From Balneolaceae bacterium (GTDB lineage Bacteria > Bacteroidota > Rhodothermia > Balneolales > Balneolaceae): a stretch of DNA of 64,000 nt. Under the pieces are notes generated by a model. It was not told where the DNA came from. It saw nothing but the letters and a program-made list of their open reading frames with translations, and did no database searches. The DNA lies in the NCBI GenBank assembly GCA_034521445.1, contig JAXHMM010000005.1:434001-498000 (forward strand), given 5' to 3'. Below, piece after piece: positions 50,601 through 61,448 of the stretch. Both the position numbers and the translations under genes were made by a program. Each line of letters starts with the position of its first letter. Position 1 is the first letter of the stretch.

Positions 50601-51523
50601 TGGAGACCACCAGCTACCTCATTTTCATCTACCTGGTGGTCTTCGGGGCCTTCATCGGCGGGTCCCTGCTCATCACCCGCGAGCTCACCGCCCCGCTGCG
50701 CGAAATCCAGGACGGACTGAACGAAATCTCCCGGGGCAATTTCGACACCACCATTCCCGTAACGGGCGACGACGAGATCGGCAAGCTGGCCGCCGCCTAC
50801 AACGAGATGATCCGCCGCCTGCGGCAGGTGCGCCAGGAGCTGGTCGAGGCCGAGCGCGAGGCGGCCTGGAAGGAGATGGCCCAGCAGGTGGCCCACGAGA
50901 TCAAGAATCCCCTGACCCCCATGAAGCTGAGCGTGCAGCACCTGGAACGCCAGCTCTCAGGCGAGGACATTAACGAGGAGGAGCTGCGCGCCTCGGTGCG
51001 CCGCACCACCGAAAACCTGATCGAGCAGATTGAGACCCTTAACACCATCGCCTCCGACTTCTCCAAATTCTCCCAGCCGCTGGACGGCGAATTCAGGGAG
51101 GTGGATCTCAACGCGGTGGTGCGCTCGGTGGCCGAACTCTACGACAGCGACCGGAGGGTGCAGATCCGGAGCGAGGTGACCGGCCTGCCGCTGATCATCC
51201 TCGGGGTGGAGGACGAGCTGCGTCGCGTGGTGGTGAACCTGGTCAAAAACGCCTACGAGGCCATGCCCGAAGGCGGCGCCATCGTCCTGCGCACCTACCA
51301 GAAAAAGGAGAGTGCCTTCCTGGAGGTGGAAGACAACGGGAGCGGTATTCCGGAATCCCATAAAAACCGTATATTCGTCCCCAACTTCTCCACCAAGTCC
51401 AGCGGTACGGGCCTGGGCCTGGCCATCGCCAAGAAGGTGGTCGAGGCGCACGAAGGCAGCATCTCCTTTGCCTCCATCGAAGGGCAGGGGACCACCTTCG
51501 TCATCAAGATCCCGCTGAAGTAA
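47666..51523 (+). CDS. Very large NtrY-like membrane sensor histidine kinase
   Basis: A 1285-residue kinase, much longer than the ~700 residues usual for NtrY. The ATG at 47666 begins a membrane helix (RRWLVPLALLLCVAAIEGWR), followed by a periplasmic domain (~30–235), a block of about seven transmembrane helices (~240–500), a second extracytoplasmic domain (~510–770) and further helices near 785, 830 and 980. HAMP is at ~1010–1060, the phosphorylated His1077 is in HEIKNPLTPMKLSVQHL, and the ATPase has NLVKNAYEAMP and VEDNGSGIP with GTGLGLAIAKKV. No response regulator is adjacent, so it is orphan. The ligand is unknown. Confidence 0.88.
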   Translation: MNIPSLAKRRWLVPLALLLCVAAIEGWRWLERPAPGGADDAGHVRLAEASSLFLQEQRELMQRSQELAGSLQGRLGTGGRTEGGVEALLARYDDLWGLSLVAGDSSLIWHGYPPSPDGLPNPSQQEPSIRIEQRNNVLYWKCRIPITVRDSSGVTALDLYTSRRIMQSTALPIGSGSEYRFTRPLEEAGAPQIGIRLFNPMPDSVLAHRRLDLMEGDSAGAVFLPVQDDAPARIRAWMMGTVFWRSLYLLAAFLAAGVMLIRTFPLSDPWGRLGTQAGVIALGWGGVRVFDLPGRALTYLAGSDAGPFLRELCTFSADALAVLLLGLSVYLTLKVRSLRFRSNSFLSNLSLAGLTGAASCGLFLSVVDRTYTMLTTAGATLDDLQIIPPVPTLLLYVSVGVMMAGLFLLLLTLIRLMLLSAHDQRNLPAVMLVIGFTLGMGGFYLLAPGAVRMPGTGLYGCLFFVLLTAGLRYGMRGGHLFPLSSVRGLVFGSIAITLAAAPVFQSALRHNTEVRLQEAAAEFADLDDSRGARTTMDLLNTLGSAFSGVDADSLVNQQIFVGLLFNDTIEDFIAERPGYYSYDVHFVTAGRTSLASYSTDLNSPSWLEIYPVDRLQAVTEMQQIGPANPRPVVQRPQLITSAQYQSFHRGWLPLYGPGGDPVAWILASVYRERPNFDKPMRAVLASLYQSDWKESYLLQEFQGDTLLRSSRRGLTGYYPSRNRLPAEVRRALEDDSLFTHTEERDRQTYRNLYRTADSGRVIRATTLLPDFRNRLYHYFQFNFVLLLMGLGAIALREATRSGNTRLLEKSRRFRHRLLDRFLVAVLLFLGILVLATHYALQEQNKESVRQSLYDKMDEMGSQVERTLHSRPQQSAAGRPLLDSLALPFDVDASLYRGQELAESTTPQIYRQHLLPSTMPYGIYRQLYVEGQADAFQNVSLASQDLLVGYRAVRVAGQPPSAALAIPTFLASPKFEQQLLETTSYLIFIYLVVFGAFIGGSLLITRELTAPLREIQDGLNEISRGNFDTTIPVTGDDEIGKLAAAYNEMIRRLRQVRQELVEAEREAAWKEMAQQVAHEIKNPLTPMKLSVQHLERQLSGEDINEEELRASVRRTTENLIEQIETLNTIASDFSKFSQPLDGEFREVDLNAVVRSVAELYDSDRRVQIRSEVTGLPLIILGVEDELRRVVVNLVKNAYEAMPEGGAIVLRTYQKKESAFLEVEDNGSGIPESHKNRIFVPNFSTKSSGTGLGLAIAKKVVEAHEGSISFASIEGQGTTFVIKIPLK

Positions 51524-51561
51524 CGCCTGCGGCGCCGCACATTTCCGAAGCAACCCCCGAC

Positions 51562-52914
51562 GTGGTTTCCTACCTGCGATCCGAAAAGAAAAACCTGCGC
51601 CGCGAAGCCGGCGTGACCCTGCGCATAGGCCTGCCCGTAATCGCAGCCCAGCTGCTGCAGATGTCCATGAATTTCGTGGACACCGTCATGGCCGGAAACC
51701 TGTCGGCGGAAGACCTCGCCGCGGTGGCCGTGGGCGGGGCGGTCTATTTTCCTTTTATCATGCTGGCGGCAGGCATACTCATGGCGGTCACCCCCATCGT
51801 GGCCCAGCTGGTGGGCGCGCGCCGCCTGGAGGAGATCGGCGCCAATGCGCGCCAGGGACTCTGGCTCTCCCTGCTGCTGGCCGTGCCTCTCTTTTTTCTA
51901 ATACGGAATCTGGGATTCGTCATGGAGCTGCTCGATGTGACCCCCTCCCTCATCCCCGTGGCCCAGGGCTATGTGAAGGCCTTCTCCTGGGGGGTCTTCC
52001 CGCTGTGCGGCTACATGGCCCTGCGCTACTTCAACGAGGGCATGTCGGTGACGCGCCCCAGCATGTACATCGCCGGACTGGGCGTGCTGATCAACATCCC
52101 CGGCAACTGGGTGCTCATGTACGGCGAGCTGGGCTTCCCCGCCCTGGGCGCCACGGGCTGCGGCTACGCCTCGGCCATCGTGAGTCTGGCCATGTTCGCC
52201 GCCATGCTGGCCTTTACCGCCACCCACCCGCCCTACCGGCGCTTTCGCATCTTCACCGGGCTGCGGCGCCCGCAGTGGGACTACATCCGCGAGATCGTGC
52301 GCGTGGGGCTGCCTATTGGACTCAGTTCCACCATGGAGGTGACCATGTTCGCCGTGGTGAGCCTGCTCATGGGCTCCCTCAGCGCCGTGGCCGTGGCGGG
52401 CCACCAGGTGGCCATCAACTTCTCGGCCATGACCTTCATGGTGCCCTTCGGACTGGCTACGGCCATCACCACCCGCGTGGGCAACGCGGCCGGCAAGCGC
52501 TCCCTGGAGGAGGCGCGGCGCCGCGGCTTCACCGGCATCGCCCTGGCCACCCTCTTCATGAGCGCCGCCGCGGTGCTCATGTTCACCCTCCCCGGGCTCA
52601 TCGTCTCCATCTATACCAGCGACCCCGCCGTGCGCGAGGTGGCCGTGGGCCTGCTCTACATGGCCGCCATTTTCCAGATTTCCGACGGACTGCAGGTGAG
52701 CGGCTACGGGGCGCTTCGGGGTCTGAAAGACACCCGCGTGCCCATGTACGTGAACCTGGTGGCCTACTGGATCGTCGGACTGCCCCTGGGCTGGTGGCTG
52801 GGTATTACGCGCGGGATGGGTCCGGAGGGACTCTGGATGGGGCTTATCGCCGGGCTCACCGTAGCCGCCGTGCTGCACAACGTGCGCTTCTGGCTGCTGA
52901 CGCGAGAGGCCTAG
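51562..52914 (+). CDS. MATE-family multidrug/metabolite exporter
   Basis: A 450-residue MATE transporter with about twelve transmembrane helices in two similar halves. The start of each half is recognisable (GLPVIAAQLLQMSMNFVDTV; GLPIGLSSTMEVTMFAVVSL), as is the GHQVAINFSAMTFMVPFGLA stretch of the NorM/DinF group. It exchanges Na+ or H+ for drugs or metabolites. The start is GTG at 51562, 38 bases after the kinase. It is 94 bases upstream of the type III PKS gene and may export its product. Confidence 0.9.
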   Translation: MVSYLRSEKKNLRREAGVTLRIGLPVIAAQLLQMSMNFVDTVMAGNLSAEDLAAVAVGGAVYFPFIMLAAGILMAVTPIVAQLVGARRLEEIGANARQGLWLSLLLAVPLFFLIRNLGFVMELLDVTPSLIPVAQGYVKAFSWGVFPLCGYMALRYFNEGMSVTRPSMYIAGLGVLINIPGNWVLMYGELGFPALGATGCGYASAIVSLAMFAAMLAFTATHPPYRRFRIFTGLRRPQWDYIREIVRVGLPIGLSSTMEVTMFAVVSLLMGSLSAVAVAGHQVAINFSAMTFMVPFGLATAITTRVGNAAGKRSLEEARRRGFTGIALATLFMSAAAVLMFTLPGLIVSIYTSDPAVREVAVGLLYMAAIFQISDGLQVSGYGALRGLKDTRVPMYVNLVAYWIVGLPLGWWLGITRGMGPEGLWMGLIAGLTVAAVLHNVRFWLLTREA

Positions 52915-53008
52915 TCCCCCCGCGGCCCTCCCCGATCCCCCGCCGGCGTGGAATGTTTCGGCGGCCGTGTGCGTATTGCAGGTAGTCACCCGCCCCCAAC
53001 CCGGTCTC

Positions 53009-54118
53009 ATGGCAGCCTACATCAACCACATATCCACCGGCGTGCCGGAGCACTGCTACACCCAGGATTTCCTGCGGCGGCGCATGCGCGAGTACGTGGG
53101 CACGCAGGAGGTCACCCGGCGCATCATCGACCGCATCTACGCGCGGTCGGGCATCGAAAAGCGCCACACCGTGGTGCGCGACTTCCACGCCAACGGCAAC
53201 CCGCGATTTTTCTTCCGCGACGACGGCACCATGGAACGCCCCTCCACCGGCGCCCGCAACCGCCGCTACGTGGAGCACGCGCGTCCCCTCTACAGCCGGC
53301 TGGCCCGCGCGGCCCTGGAGGAGGGGGAGGCCGATCCCTCCGGGATCACCCACGTGATCACCGTCTCCTGCACCGGCTTCTACGCTCCCGAACCCGCCTT
53401 TCATATCATACGCGACCTGGGGCTCCCTCCCTCCACCCAGCGCTTTCACGTGGGATTCATGGGATGCTTCGCAGCCTTCCCCGCCCTCCGCATGGCACGC
53501 GCCTTCTGCGAGGCCGACCCGGGGGCGCGCGTGCTGGTGGTCTGCCTGGAGCTTTGCAGCCTCCATTTCCAGGGACGCGACCGCACCGACAACCTCATCT
53601 CCGAGTCGGTCTTCGCAGACGGGGGCGCCGCCGTGCTGGTGGAGCCTGAACCCCGCAGGCCCGGCCCCTCCTTTCGGCTGGACCGCTTCCGCACCGATAT
53701 TGCCGACGACAGCGAAGGCGACATGGCCTGGATCATCGGCGACACTGGTTTTGACATGGTGCTCTCCTCCGCCGTGCCCGACATCCTGCGGGAACACATC
53801 CGTGCGGCGGTGGCGCCCCTGCTCGACGGGGAGGATCTTTCCCCGGCGCAGGCCAGCCGCTGGGCGGTGCACCCGGGTGGACGCGCCATCCTGGACAAGG
53901 TGGAGCAGGAGATGGGACTGGCACCCGAGCAGATCGCCGCTTCACGGTCCGTACTTCGCGACTACGGCAATATGAGCAGCGCCACCATCCTCTTCGTGCT
54001 GAAGCGCCTGATGGAGGAGCCGTCCGGCGGAGAGGCCAACAGGGGACGCACCCTGGCCCTGGCCTTCGGTCCCGGGCTGACCATCGAGAGCGCCCTGCTG
54101 ACCCGGGTGGGGGACTGA
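53009..54118 (+). CDS. Type III polyketide synthase (chalcone/stilbene synthase family)
   Basis: A 369-residue type III PKS. The ATG at 53009 starts the conserved domain (AAYINHISTGVPEHCYTQDF); an upstream ATG at 52967 is unlikely. The catalytic triad is complete: Cys121 in HVITVSCTGFYAPEP, His288 in WAVHPGGR and Asn321 in YGNMSSATI. Bacterial relatives use fatty-acyl starters and malonyl-CoA to make alkylresorcinols or alkylpyrones. It is followed after three bases by a methyltransferase and then a FAD monooxygenase, the typical tailoring pair. The product is therefore likely a methylated, hydroxylated phenolic lipid or pyrone; this is inference. Confidence 0.9.
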   Translation: MAAYINHISTGVPEHCYTQDFLRRRMREYVGTQEVTRRIIDRIYARSGIEKRHTVVRDFHANGNPRFFFRDDGTMERPSTGARNRRYVEHARPLYSRLARAALEEGEADPSGITHVITVSCTGFYAPEPAFHIIRDLGLPPSTQRFHVGFMGCFAAFPALRMARAFCEADPGARVLVVCLELCSLHFQGRDRTDNLISESVFADGGAAVLVEPEPRRPGPSFRLDRFRTDIADDSEGDMAWIIGDTGFDMVLSSAVPDILREHIRAAVAPLLDGEDLSPAQASRWAVHPGGRAILDKVEQEMGLAPEQIAASRSVLRDYGNMSSATILFVLKRLMEEPSGGEANRGRTLALAFGPGLTIESALLTRVGD

Positions 54119-54121
54119 CCC

Positions 54122-54841
54122 GTGGCGCCGCTGCTGCTGCATAGCCGACGGCCGGAGCTCACCGAGGAGATGGACCGCCCCGACTGCGACCCCGAGCGCC
54201 TGCGGCGCACCTACCGGCAGTTCGCCATACTCAACCGGCTCATCTCGCGCTGGGACCACCTCTACCGCAGCGAGGTGCGTCCCCTGCTGGCCTCCCGCCC
54301 GGAAAACATGGGACCCGCGCGCCTGCTCGACATAGGCTTCGGGGGCGGCGACATTCCCGCGCGGCTGGCCCGTCTTGCGAGGGGCGACGGGTTCCGCCTG
54401 AAGGTCACCGCCGTGGACAGCGACCCGAGGGCGGTGGACTACGCCGCGGAGCGCCACGCCGGCAGCGGCGTGCGCTACCGTCTCGCCTCGCCGGCCCAGC
54501 TGCTGGAAAAGGGGGAGGCGGGAGACTACGACCTGGTCACCTCCAACCACCTGATGCACCACCTGGCGCCGGGTGAGCTGGGAGAGCTGCTTGGGCAGGC
54601 CCGCCGACTCAGCTGCGGACCCGTCCTGTTCTGCGACATCGAGCGAAGCGACTGGGCATGGTTGCTTTTCGGGCTGCTCTCGCGCCCCTTCTTCCACCGC
54701 TCGTTCATCACCCGCGACGGACTGCGCTCCATCAGGCGCAGCTACACGCGCCGGGAGTTGCGTGCGGCGGCGCCCCCGGGGTGGGAGGTACGCGCCCTGC
54801 CCCTCTTCCGCCTGCTGCTGGTCCACCGGGGGGAGCCGTGA
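54122..54841 (+). CDS. Class I SAM-dependent methyltransferase of the PKS cassette
   Basis: A 239-residue soluble methyltransferase. The SAM motif is RLLDIGFGGGDIPARL (residues ~66–82), followed by TAVDSDPRAVDYA (the acidic end of strand 2) and DLVTSNHLMHHLAPGELGEL (motif IV region). The start is GTG at 54122, three bases after the PKS; an internal ATG at 54170 is possible. Its stop overlaps the next gene's GTG (GTGA, 54838–54841). By context it methylates the polyketide, perhaps on oxygen. It is unrelated to the isoprenylcysteine-type methyltransferase of the Streptomyces phenolic-lipid cluster. Confidence 0.88.
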   Translation: MAPLLLHSRRPELTEEMDRPDCDPERLRRTYRQFAILNRLISRWDHLYRSEVRPLLASRPENMGPARLLDIGFGGGDIPARLARLARGDGFRLKVTAVDSDPRAVDYAAERHAGSGVRYRLASPAQLLEKGEAGDYDLVTSNHLMHHLAPGELGELLGQARRLSCGPVLFCDIERSDWAWLLFGLLSRPFFHRSFITRDGLRSIRRSYTRRELRAAAPPGWEVRALPLFRLLLVHRGEP

Positions 54842-55986
54842 GCGCCGACCGCCACCATAGCGTGATCGTGGCGGGCGGAGGCGCCGTTGGACTCCTGCTG
54901 GGACTGGCCCTGCAGCGCGAGGGGGTGGACTGCCTGGTGGCCGAACGGCGCTCCGAACCCGTGGCGCACTCCCGTTCCCTGGGCATCCACCCCGTCTCCC
55001 TGGAACTCTTCGATGAGCTGGGCCTGGCCGAACCCTTCCTGGAGGAAGGCGTGCACATCCGCCGCGGCGTGGCCCTGGACGGCCGGCGCCGGCTGGGGAC
55101 GGTCACCTTCGAGCGCTGTCCCCCTCCCTACCGCTTTATCCTGTCCCTGCCGCAGTACCGCACCGAGGCCCTGCTGGAGAAAGCCCTCGCCGGGCGCGCC
55201 CCGGGCGCATTGGTCCGCGGCATGGAGCTGGCCGGTTACCGGGAGGAGTCCGGGGGGGTAACGGTGGAGGTCGTACACGAGGGGCGCAGGCGGACCCTTA
55301 CCTGTGAGCTGCTGGTGGGCTGCGACGGCAAGGAGAGCGCGGTGCGCCGGGGCGCAGGCATCGCCTGGGAAGGGGGGCCCTACCCGCATACCTACGCCAT
55401 GGGCGACTTCCGCGAGAACACCGGTTTTGGCAGCGACGCGGCTGTCTTTCTCTGCCGGCAGGGACTGGTGGAGTCTTTCCCCCTGCCCGGCGGGCACCGC
55501 CGGTGGGTGGTCAAGACCCGCAACTACATGGGAGAGCTGGAGCGTCCCTGGCTGGTCCGGGAGATCAATCTGAGGACGGGACACAACCTGGAGGGCGAGG
55601 AGCACGTCATGCTGGGAAGTTTCGGCGTGCAGCGCTACCTGGCCGGCCGCGCCGGACGGGGACACGTGTTCCTGGCCGGAGACGCCGCACAGGTTGTGAG
55701 TCCCATAGGCGGACAGGGTATGAACCTGGGATGGCTGCAGGCGCGCGACCTGGCCCGCACCCTGGGCGAGGCGCTGGAGCGGCCGGGATCACGGGAAAAG
55801 CTGGCCGAAGCCTACAGCCGACGCAGCCGGCGGCGGGCGCGCAAAGCCATACGGCGGGCGGAGTTCAACATGTGGCTGGGACGGCGCAGCGCGCTGGCTC
55901 CGCTGCGCAACGCGCTGGTGGCGGCCGCCCTGCACACGCCCCTCTCGCACTTTCTGGCCCGCATGTTTACCATGCGACGTCTGTAA
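54838..55986 (+). CDS. FAD-dependent aromatic-ring monooxygenase of the PKS cassette
   Basis: A 382-residue flavoprotein monooxygenase of the PHBH/UbiH fold. The FAD dinucleotide motif VIVAGGGAVGLLLGLAL is at the start, the DG motif is LVGCDGKESAVRRG near residue 160, and the GD motif FLAGDAAQVVSPIGGQGMNL near 280. The GTG at 54838 overlaps the methyltransferase stop, and the conserved region begins at residue 9. Longer frames upstream only shadow the methyltransferase. Such enzymes hydroxylate phenols, so it is expected to oxidise the PKS product toward a catechol, hydroquinone or quinone. The stop runs directly into an AAGTC repeat array. Confidence 0.88.
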   Translation: MSADRHHSVIVAGGGAVGLLLGLALQREGVDCLVAERRSEPVAHSRSLGIHPVSLELFDELGLAEPFLEEGVHIRRGVALDGRRRLGTVTFERCPPPYRFILSLPQYRTEALLEKALAGRAPGALVRGMELAGYREESGGVTVEVVHEGRRRTLTCELLVGCDGKESAVRRGAGIAWEGGPYPHTYAMGDFRENTGFGSDAAVFLCRQGLVESFPLPGGHRRWVVKTRNYMGELERPWLVREINLRTGHNLEGEEHVMLGSFGVQRYLAGRAGRGHVFLAGDAAQVVSPIGGQGMNLGWLQARDLARTLGEALERPGSREKLAEAYSRRSRRRARKAIRRAEFNMWLGRRSALAPLRNALVAAALHTPLSHFLARMFTMRRL

Positions 55987-56125
55987 AGTCAGAAAGTCTA
56001 ACAAGTCATAAAGTCCTACAAGTCAGAAAGTGGACCTGTCGGACCTTCTAACTGTAGTCAGACGTTCCGGACTTTTCGACTTGTTGGACTTCAGGACTTT
56101 TGGACTTTTCGACTTTATGACTTGG
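55985..56125. repeat. AAGTC/GACTT inverted-repeat array, second copy
   Basis: The left arm (55985–56031) contains five AAGTC copies plus an AAGTG variant spaced 8–10 bases; the right arm (about 56065–56124) contains GACTT at least six times. Reverse-complementary arms would form a long imperfect hairpin in either transcript. It shares the AAGTCAGAAAGTCT block with the array at 3390–3480. The right arm codes for the C-terminal residues of the histidine kinase that converges on the monooxygenase. Confidence 0.7.
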
Positions 56126-57346
56126 AAGAGAGATTGCGACGCGGGTTCCGTTGGAGCCGTCGTAGTCGAGGGTGGCTCCCAGCTTTTTGCGAAGCACCCC
56201 GATCACCCAGATGCCCACCGAGCGGGGACTGTCGGGCGCGGCGGCGTCGAAGTGCTCCGGGAGCCCCGCCCCGTTGTCGGTCACCGTCAGCGTGATGCGC
56301 TCCTCCTCGTCCGCCTCCATCTGTATCCGCACAACGGCCCCGCTTTTTCCAGTCCCGTCCTCCCGCGGGAAGGCGTGCTTGTAGACATTGGCCAGCAGTT
56401 CGTTGAGGATCATCCCGCAGTACATGGCCTTCTCCGAGGAGAGGATTACGGGGGCGCCGGGGGCGATCTCCAGGTCCAGCGAAATTTTCGGGTCGCCGGC
56501 GGCCAGCAGGGTTGCGATCTTGCCGGTGAGCGCCTGCAGGTATTGGCCGAGGTCCACCTGTTCGAACTCACCCGACCGGCTCACCATGTCGTGCATCTCG
56601 GTGATGGAGATCAGCCGCGAACGGGTGTTGTGGAGGGCCCGGCGGGCGGCGGGATCCTCCACGTGCGGCATCTCCATGTCGATGAGGGCGGCGATGGTGG
56701 CCAGATTGTTCTTGATGCGGTGATGGGATTCGCGAAGCAGCAGCCCCAGGTCGCGCACCTCGTTGGTGAGGCTCTCGATCTGGCGGGTGCGCAGGATGGC
56801 CCGGGAGATGTGGGAGGCCAGGGCCCGGAACACGGGAACGTCCCCTTCCGAAAAATCGCCCCCGCGGCGGTTCAGGGCCTGCAGCGCGCCGATCGCCGTC
56901 CCGTCCGGCCCGAGGAGGGGCACGCAGAGGATGCTGCGGGTCTCGAAATCGGGACTCAGCTCGCCCCAGAAAAGCTCCGACGCGGCGGGATCGTTGGAGA
57001 GATAGGGCTTGCGGTGGCGAACCACCCAGCCCCCGATGCCCTCCTCGGGCGGAATGGCGCGCCCGCGAATCTGCTCGCTTACGGGACCCTTGGGCAGGGC
57101 CACGTAGAGCTCGTCCGTCTCCTCGTCGCGCAGCATGAGGGAGCCGGCCTCGCAGCGCATCACCTCGCATACGGCGTCCATGCTTTCCGAGAGAAGGGTC
57201 TGGAGCTCCGAGGCGCGGTTGATGGCCTCCATGGTTTCCAGCAGCAGGGTGAGGTCCCCGGAGCCCTGCCCCTCCGATGCCCTGCCGGACGGCGGATTCC
57301 GGCCTTCCCCCTTTTCCCCCATGTTGGTCATCGGATCCCTCCGCAT
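56048..57346 (-). CDS. GAF-domain sensor histidine kinase (HisKA_2 type)
   Basis: A 432-residue soluble kinase. Residues ~34–186 form a GAF domain (EGIGGWVVRHRKPYLSNDPA and RSILCVPLLGPDGTAIGALQ), typical of cytoplasmic small-ligand or redox sensing. The phosphotransfer box is LRESHHRIKNNLATIAALID near residue 205, of the HisKA_2 group, and the ATPase has LNELLANVYKHAFP and TVTDNGAGLP. No transmembrane segment is seen, and no response regulator is adjacent. The last ~20 residues (from HKVEKSKSPEVQQ on) are encoded by the AAGTC repeat and are probably not part of the functional fold. Confidence 0.88.
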   Translation of the reverse strand: MRRDPMTNMGEKGEGRNPPSGRASEGQGSGDLTLLLETMEAINRASELQTLLSESMDAVCEVMRCEAGSLMLRDEETDELYVALPKGPVSEQIRGRAIPPEEGIGGWVVRHRKPYLSNDPAASELFWGELSPDFETRSILCVPLLGPDGTAIGALQALNRRGGDFSEGDVPVFRALASHISRAILRTRQIESLTNEVRDLGLLLRESHHRIKNNLATIAALIDMEMPHVEDPAARRALHNTRSRLISITEMHDMVSRSGEFEQVDLGQYLQALTGKIATLLAAGDPKISLDLEIAPGAPVILSSEKAMYCGMILNELLANVYKHAFPREDGTGKSGAVVRIQMEADEEERITLTVTDNGAGLPEHFDAAAPDSPRSVGIWVIGVLRKKLGATLDYDGSNGTRVAISLPSHKVEKSKSPEVQQVEKSGTSDYS

Positions 57347-57500
57347 CCCGCCGGGCCAAGGCCGGCCGGGTGGCTGGTATGGTTGGTTAGCTGGTTAGGA
57401 ACCCGGTAACATGGCGAAAAATCGCCATTACGGCAAGGGCACGCCGCGCCATACGCCGGTTGCAGGCGCCCGGTCGCCATGTGGGACGCAGGGGACTGAT

Positions 57501-60215
<2,715 letters not shown>

Positions 60216-60387
60216 GGTCTCTGGAAAACTCGGTTCATGGGAATACAGGCGGTTATTTTACCGCCGTAAAGGTACGAAACCTTTTCCAGAATATCCCGAT
60301 TCCCCGGCACCTAAACTGTGCTCCCGAACCTCTCTTCCGCGTAGGGATTTCCCCCGTCCCGAGGGAAGAAGCATTTTGCGGTACACG

Positions 60388-60417
60388 TTGCAAATGGTTC
60401 CAAAGAAGCATATTTTG
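60388..60417 (+). promoter_or_regulatory. Possible promoter of rplM–rpsI
   Basis: TTG (60388–60390) and TATTTTG (60411–60417) are 20 bases apart, roughly the Bacteroidota-type layout TTG–N20–TAnnTTTG. It is about 40 bases before the GTG start of rplM, within the 244-base divergent acnA/rplM region. The match is partial. Confidence 0.35.
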
Positions 60418-60459
60418 CGAGACTTCATCCAAAAATAATTGCAAAGTCTCTTTTTTACC

Positions 60460-60903
60460 GTGGATACTATCAGCAACAAGACCTTTTCGGCCACGCCTGC
60501 AGACATCGACAAGAAGTGGCTGCTGGTGGACGCAGAGGACCAGCCTCTGGGGCGCCTGGCCAGCAACGTGGCCCGGCTGCTGCGCGGCAAGCACAAGCCG
60601 GAGTATACCCCCCATATGGATACCGGGGACAATGTGATCGTGATTAACGCCGACAAGGTGTCGCTCAGCGGCAAGAAGATGCAGCAGAAAGCCTACTTCC
60701 GCTACACGGAGTACCCCGGCGGCGAGCGCTCCGCCACGGCCGAGGAGATGATGGAAAAAGACCCCACCTTCCTCGTGACCAACGCCGTGAAGGGCATGCT
60801 GCCCAAGAACCGGCTGGGCAGCAAGATCATGACCAACCTCCGCGTCTACGCCGGGCCGGTGCATTCGCACGAGGCACAGCAACCCGAAATCGTCGAATTT
60901 TAG
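60460..60903 (+). CDS. rplM: 50S ribosomal protein L13
   Basis: A 147-residue L13, one of the early assembly proteins of the large subunit. Typical segments are [20 protein letters not shown], then [20 protein letters not shown] and [20 protein letters not shown]. The start is GTG at 60460, giving the family-like [13 protein letters not shown]; a TTG seven codons upstream is unlikely. There is no obvious Shine–Dalgarno site. It is followed by rpsI after 16 bases, the conserved rplM–rpsI operon. Confidence 0.95.
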   Translation: MDTISNKTFSATPADIDKKWLLVDAEDQPLGRLASNVARLLRGKHKPEYTPHMDTGDNVIVINADKVSLSGKKMQQKAYFRYTEYPGGERSATAEEMMEKDPTFLVTNAVKGMLPKNRLGSKIMTNLRVYAGPVHSHEAQQPEIVEF

Positions 60904-60919
60904 ACTGCACGCTACTGTA

Positions 60920-61306
60920 ATGGAACAGAAAAATTTCATCGGAAGACGGAAGACCTCCACGGCCCGACTCTACATCCAGCCGGGCAACGGAGACTTCGTC
61001 GTGAACAAAAAGAACCTGGACGACTACTTTTGCACCCAGGCCCACCGCAACATCGCCTCCTTCCCCCTGGAACTAACCGAGATGGCTGGCAAATTTGACA
61101 TCAAGGTCAACGTAAGCGGGGGCGGCATCACCGGGCAGGCCGGCGCCATACAGCACGCCCTGTCGCGTGCCCTGGACGACCACGACGAGGAGCTGCACGG
61201 CATACTCAAGGAACACGATCTTCTGACTCGCGACGACCGGATGGTGGAACGCAAGAAGTACGGTCAGCCCAAGGCCCGCAAGCAGTTCCAGTTCTCCAAG
61301 CGCTAG
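60920..61306 (+). CDS. rpsI: 30S ribosomal protein S9
   Basis: A 128-residue S9, whose C-terminal tail contacts the P-site tRNA. The start FIGRRKTSTARLYIQPGNGD, the central NVSGGGITGQAGAIQHALSR and the closing RKKYGQPKARKQFQFSKR are complete, ending in the conserved Lys-Arg. It follows rplM by 16 bases in the same operon. Confidence 0.96.
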   Translation: MEQKNFIGRRKTSTARLYIQPGNGDFVVNKKNLDDYFCTQAHRNIASFPLELTEMAGKFDIKVNVSGGGITGQAGAIQHALSRALDDHDEELHGILKEHDLLTRDDRMVERKKYGQPKARKQFQFSKR

Positions 61307-61354
61307 GCCGTCACGACCCACATCCGTACCGCATCCTTTTACAACTATCACACA

Positions 61355-61420
61355 TACGCAGCGACCAGCGCGCCGGGTGCTCCGACCCGTCGGGAGTTAG
61401 CGCCTGGGTGGACCTGCGTA
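61355..61420 (+). ncRNA. Structured leader of rpsB, candidate S2 autoregulatory element
   Basis: Three nested helices can be drawn by eye. An outer perfect 7-bp pairing joins TACGCAG (61355–61361) to CTGCGTA (61414–61420). A middle CAGCGC (61366–61371) pairs with GCGCCTG (61400–61406) with one bulge. An inner 5-bp hairpin joins CGGGT (61374–61378) to ACCCG (61385–61389). It ends 28 bases before the rpsB ATG. Several bacterial groups regulate rpsB–tsf through leader RNA that binds S2; whether this is one is inference. Confidence 0.5.
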
Positions 61421-61448
61421 GAAGCATAACTCAACTACAAATAGACTC

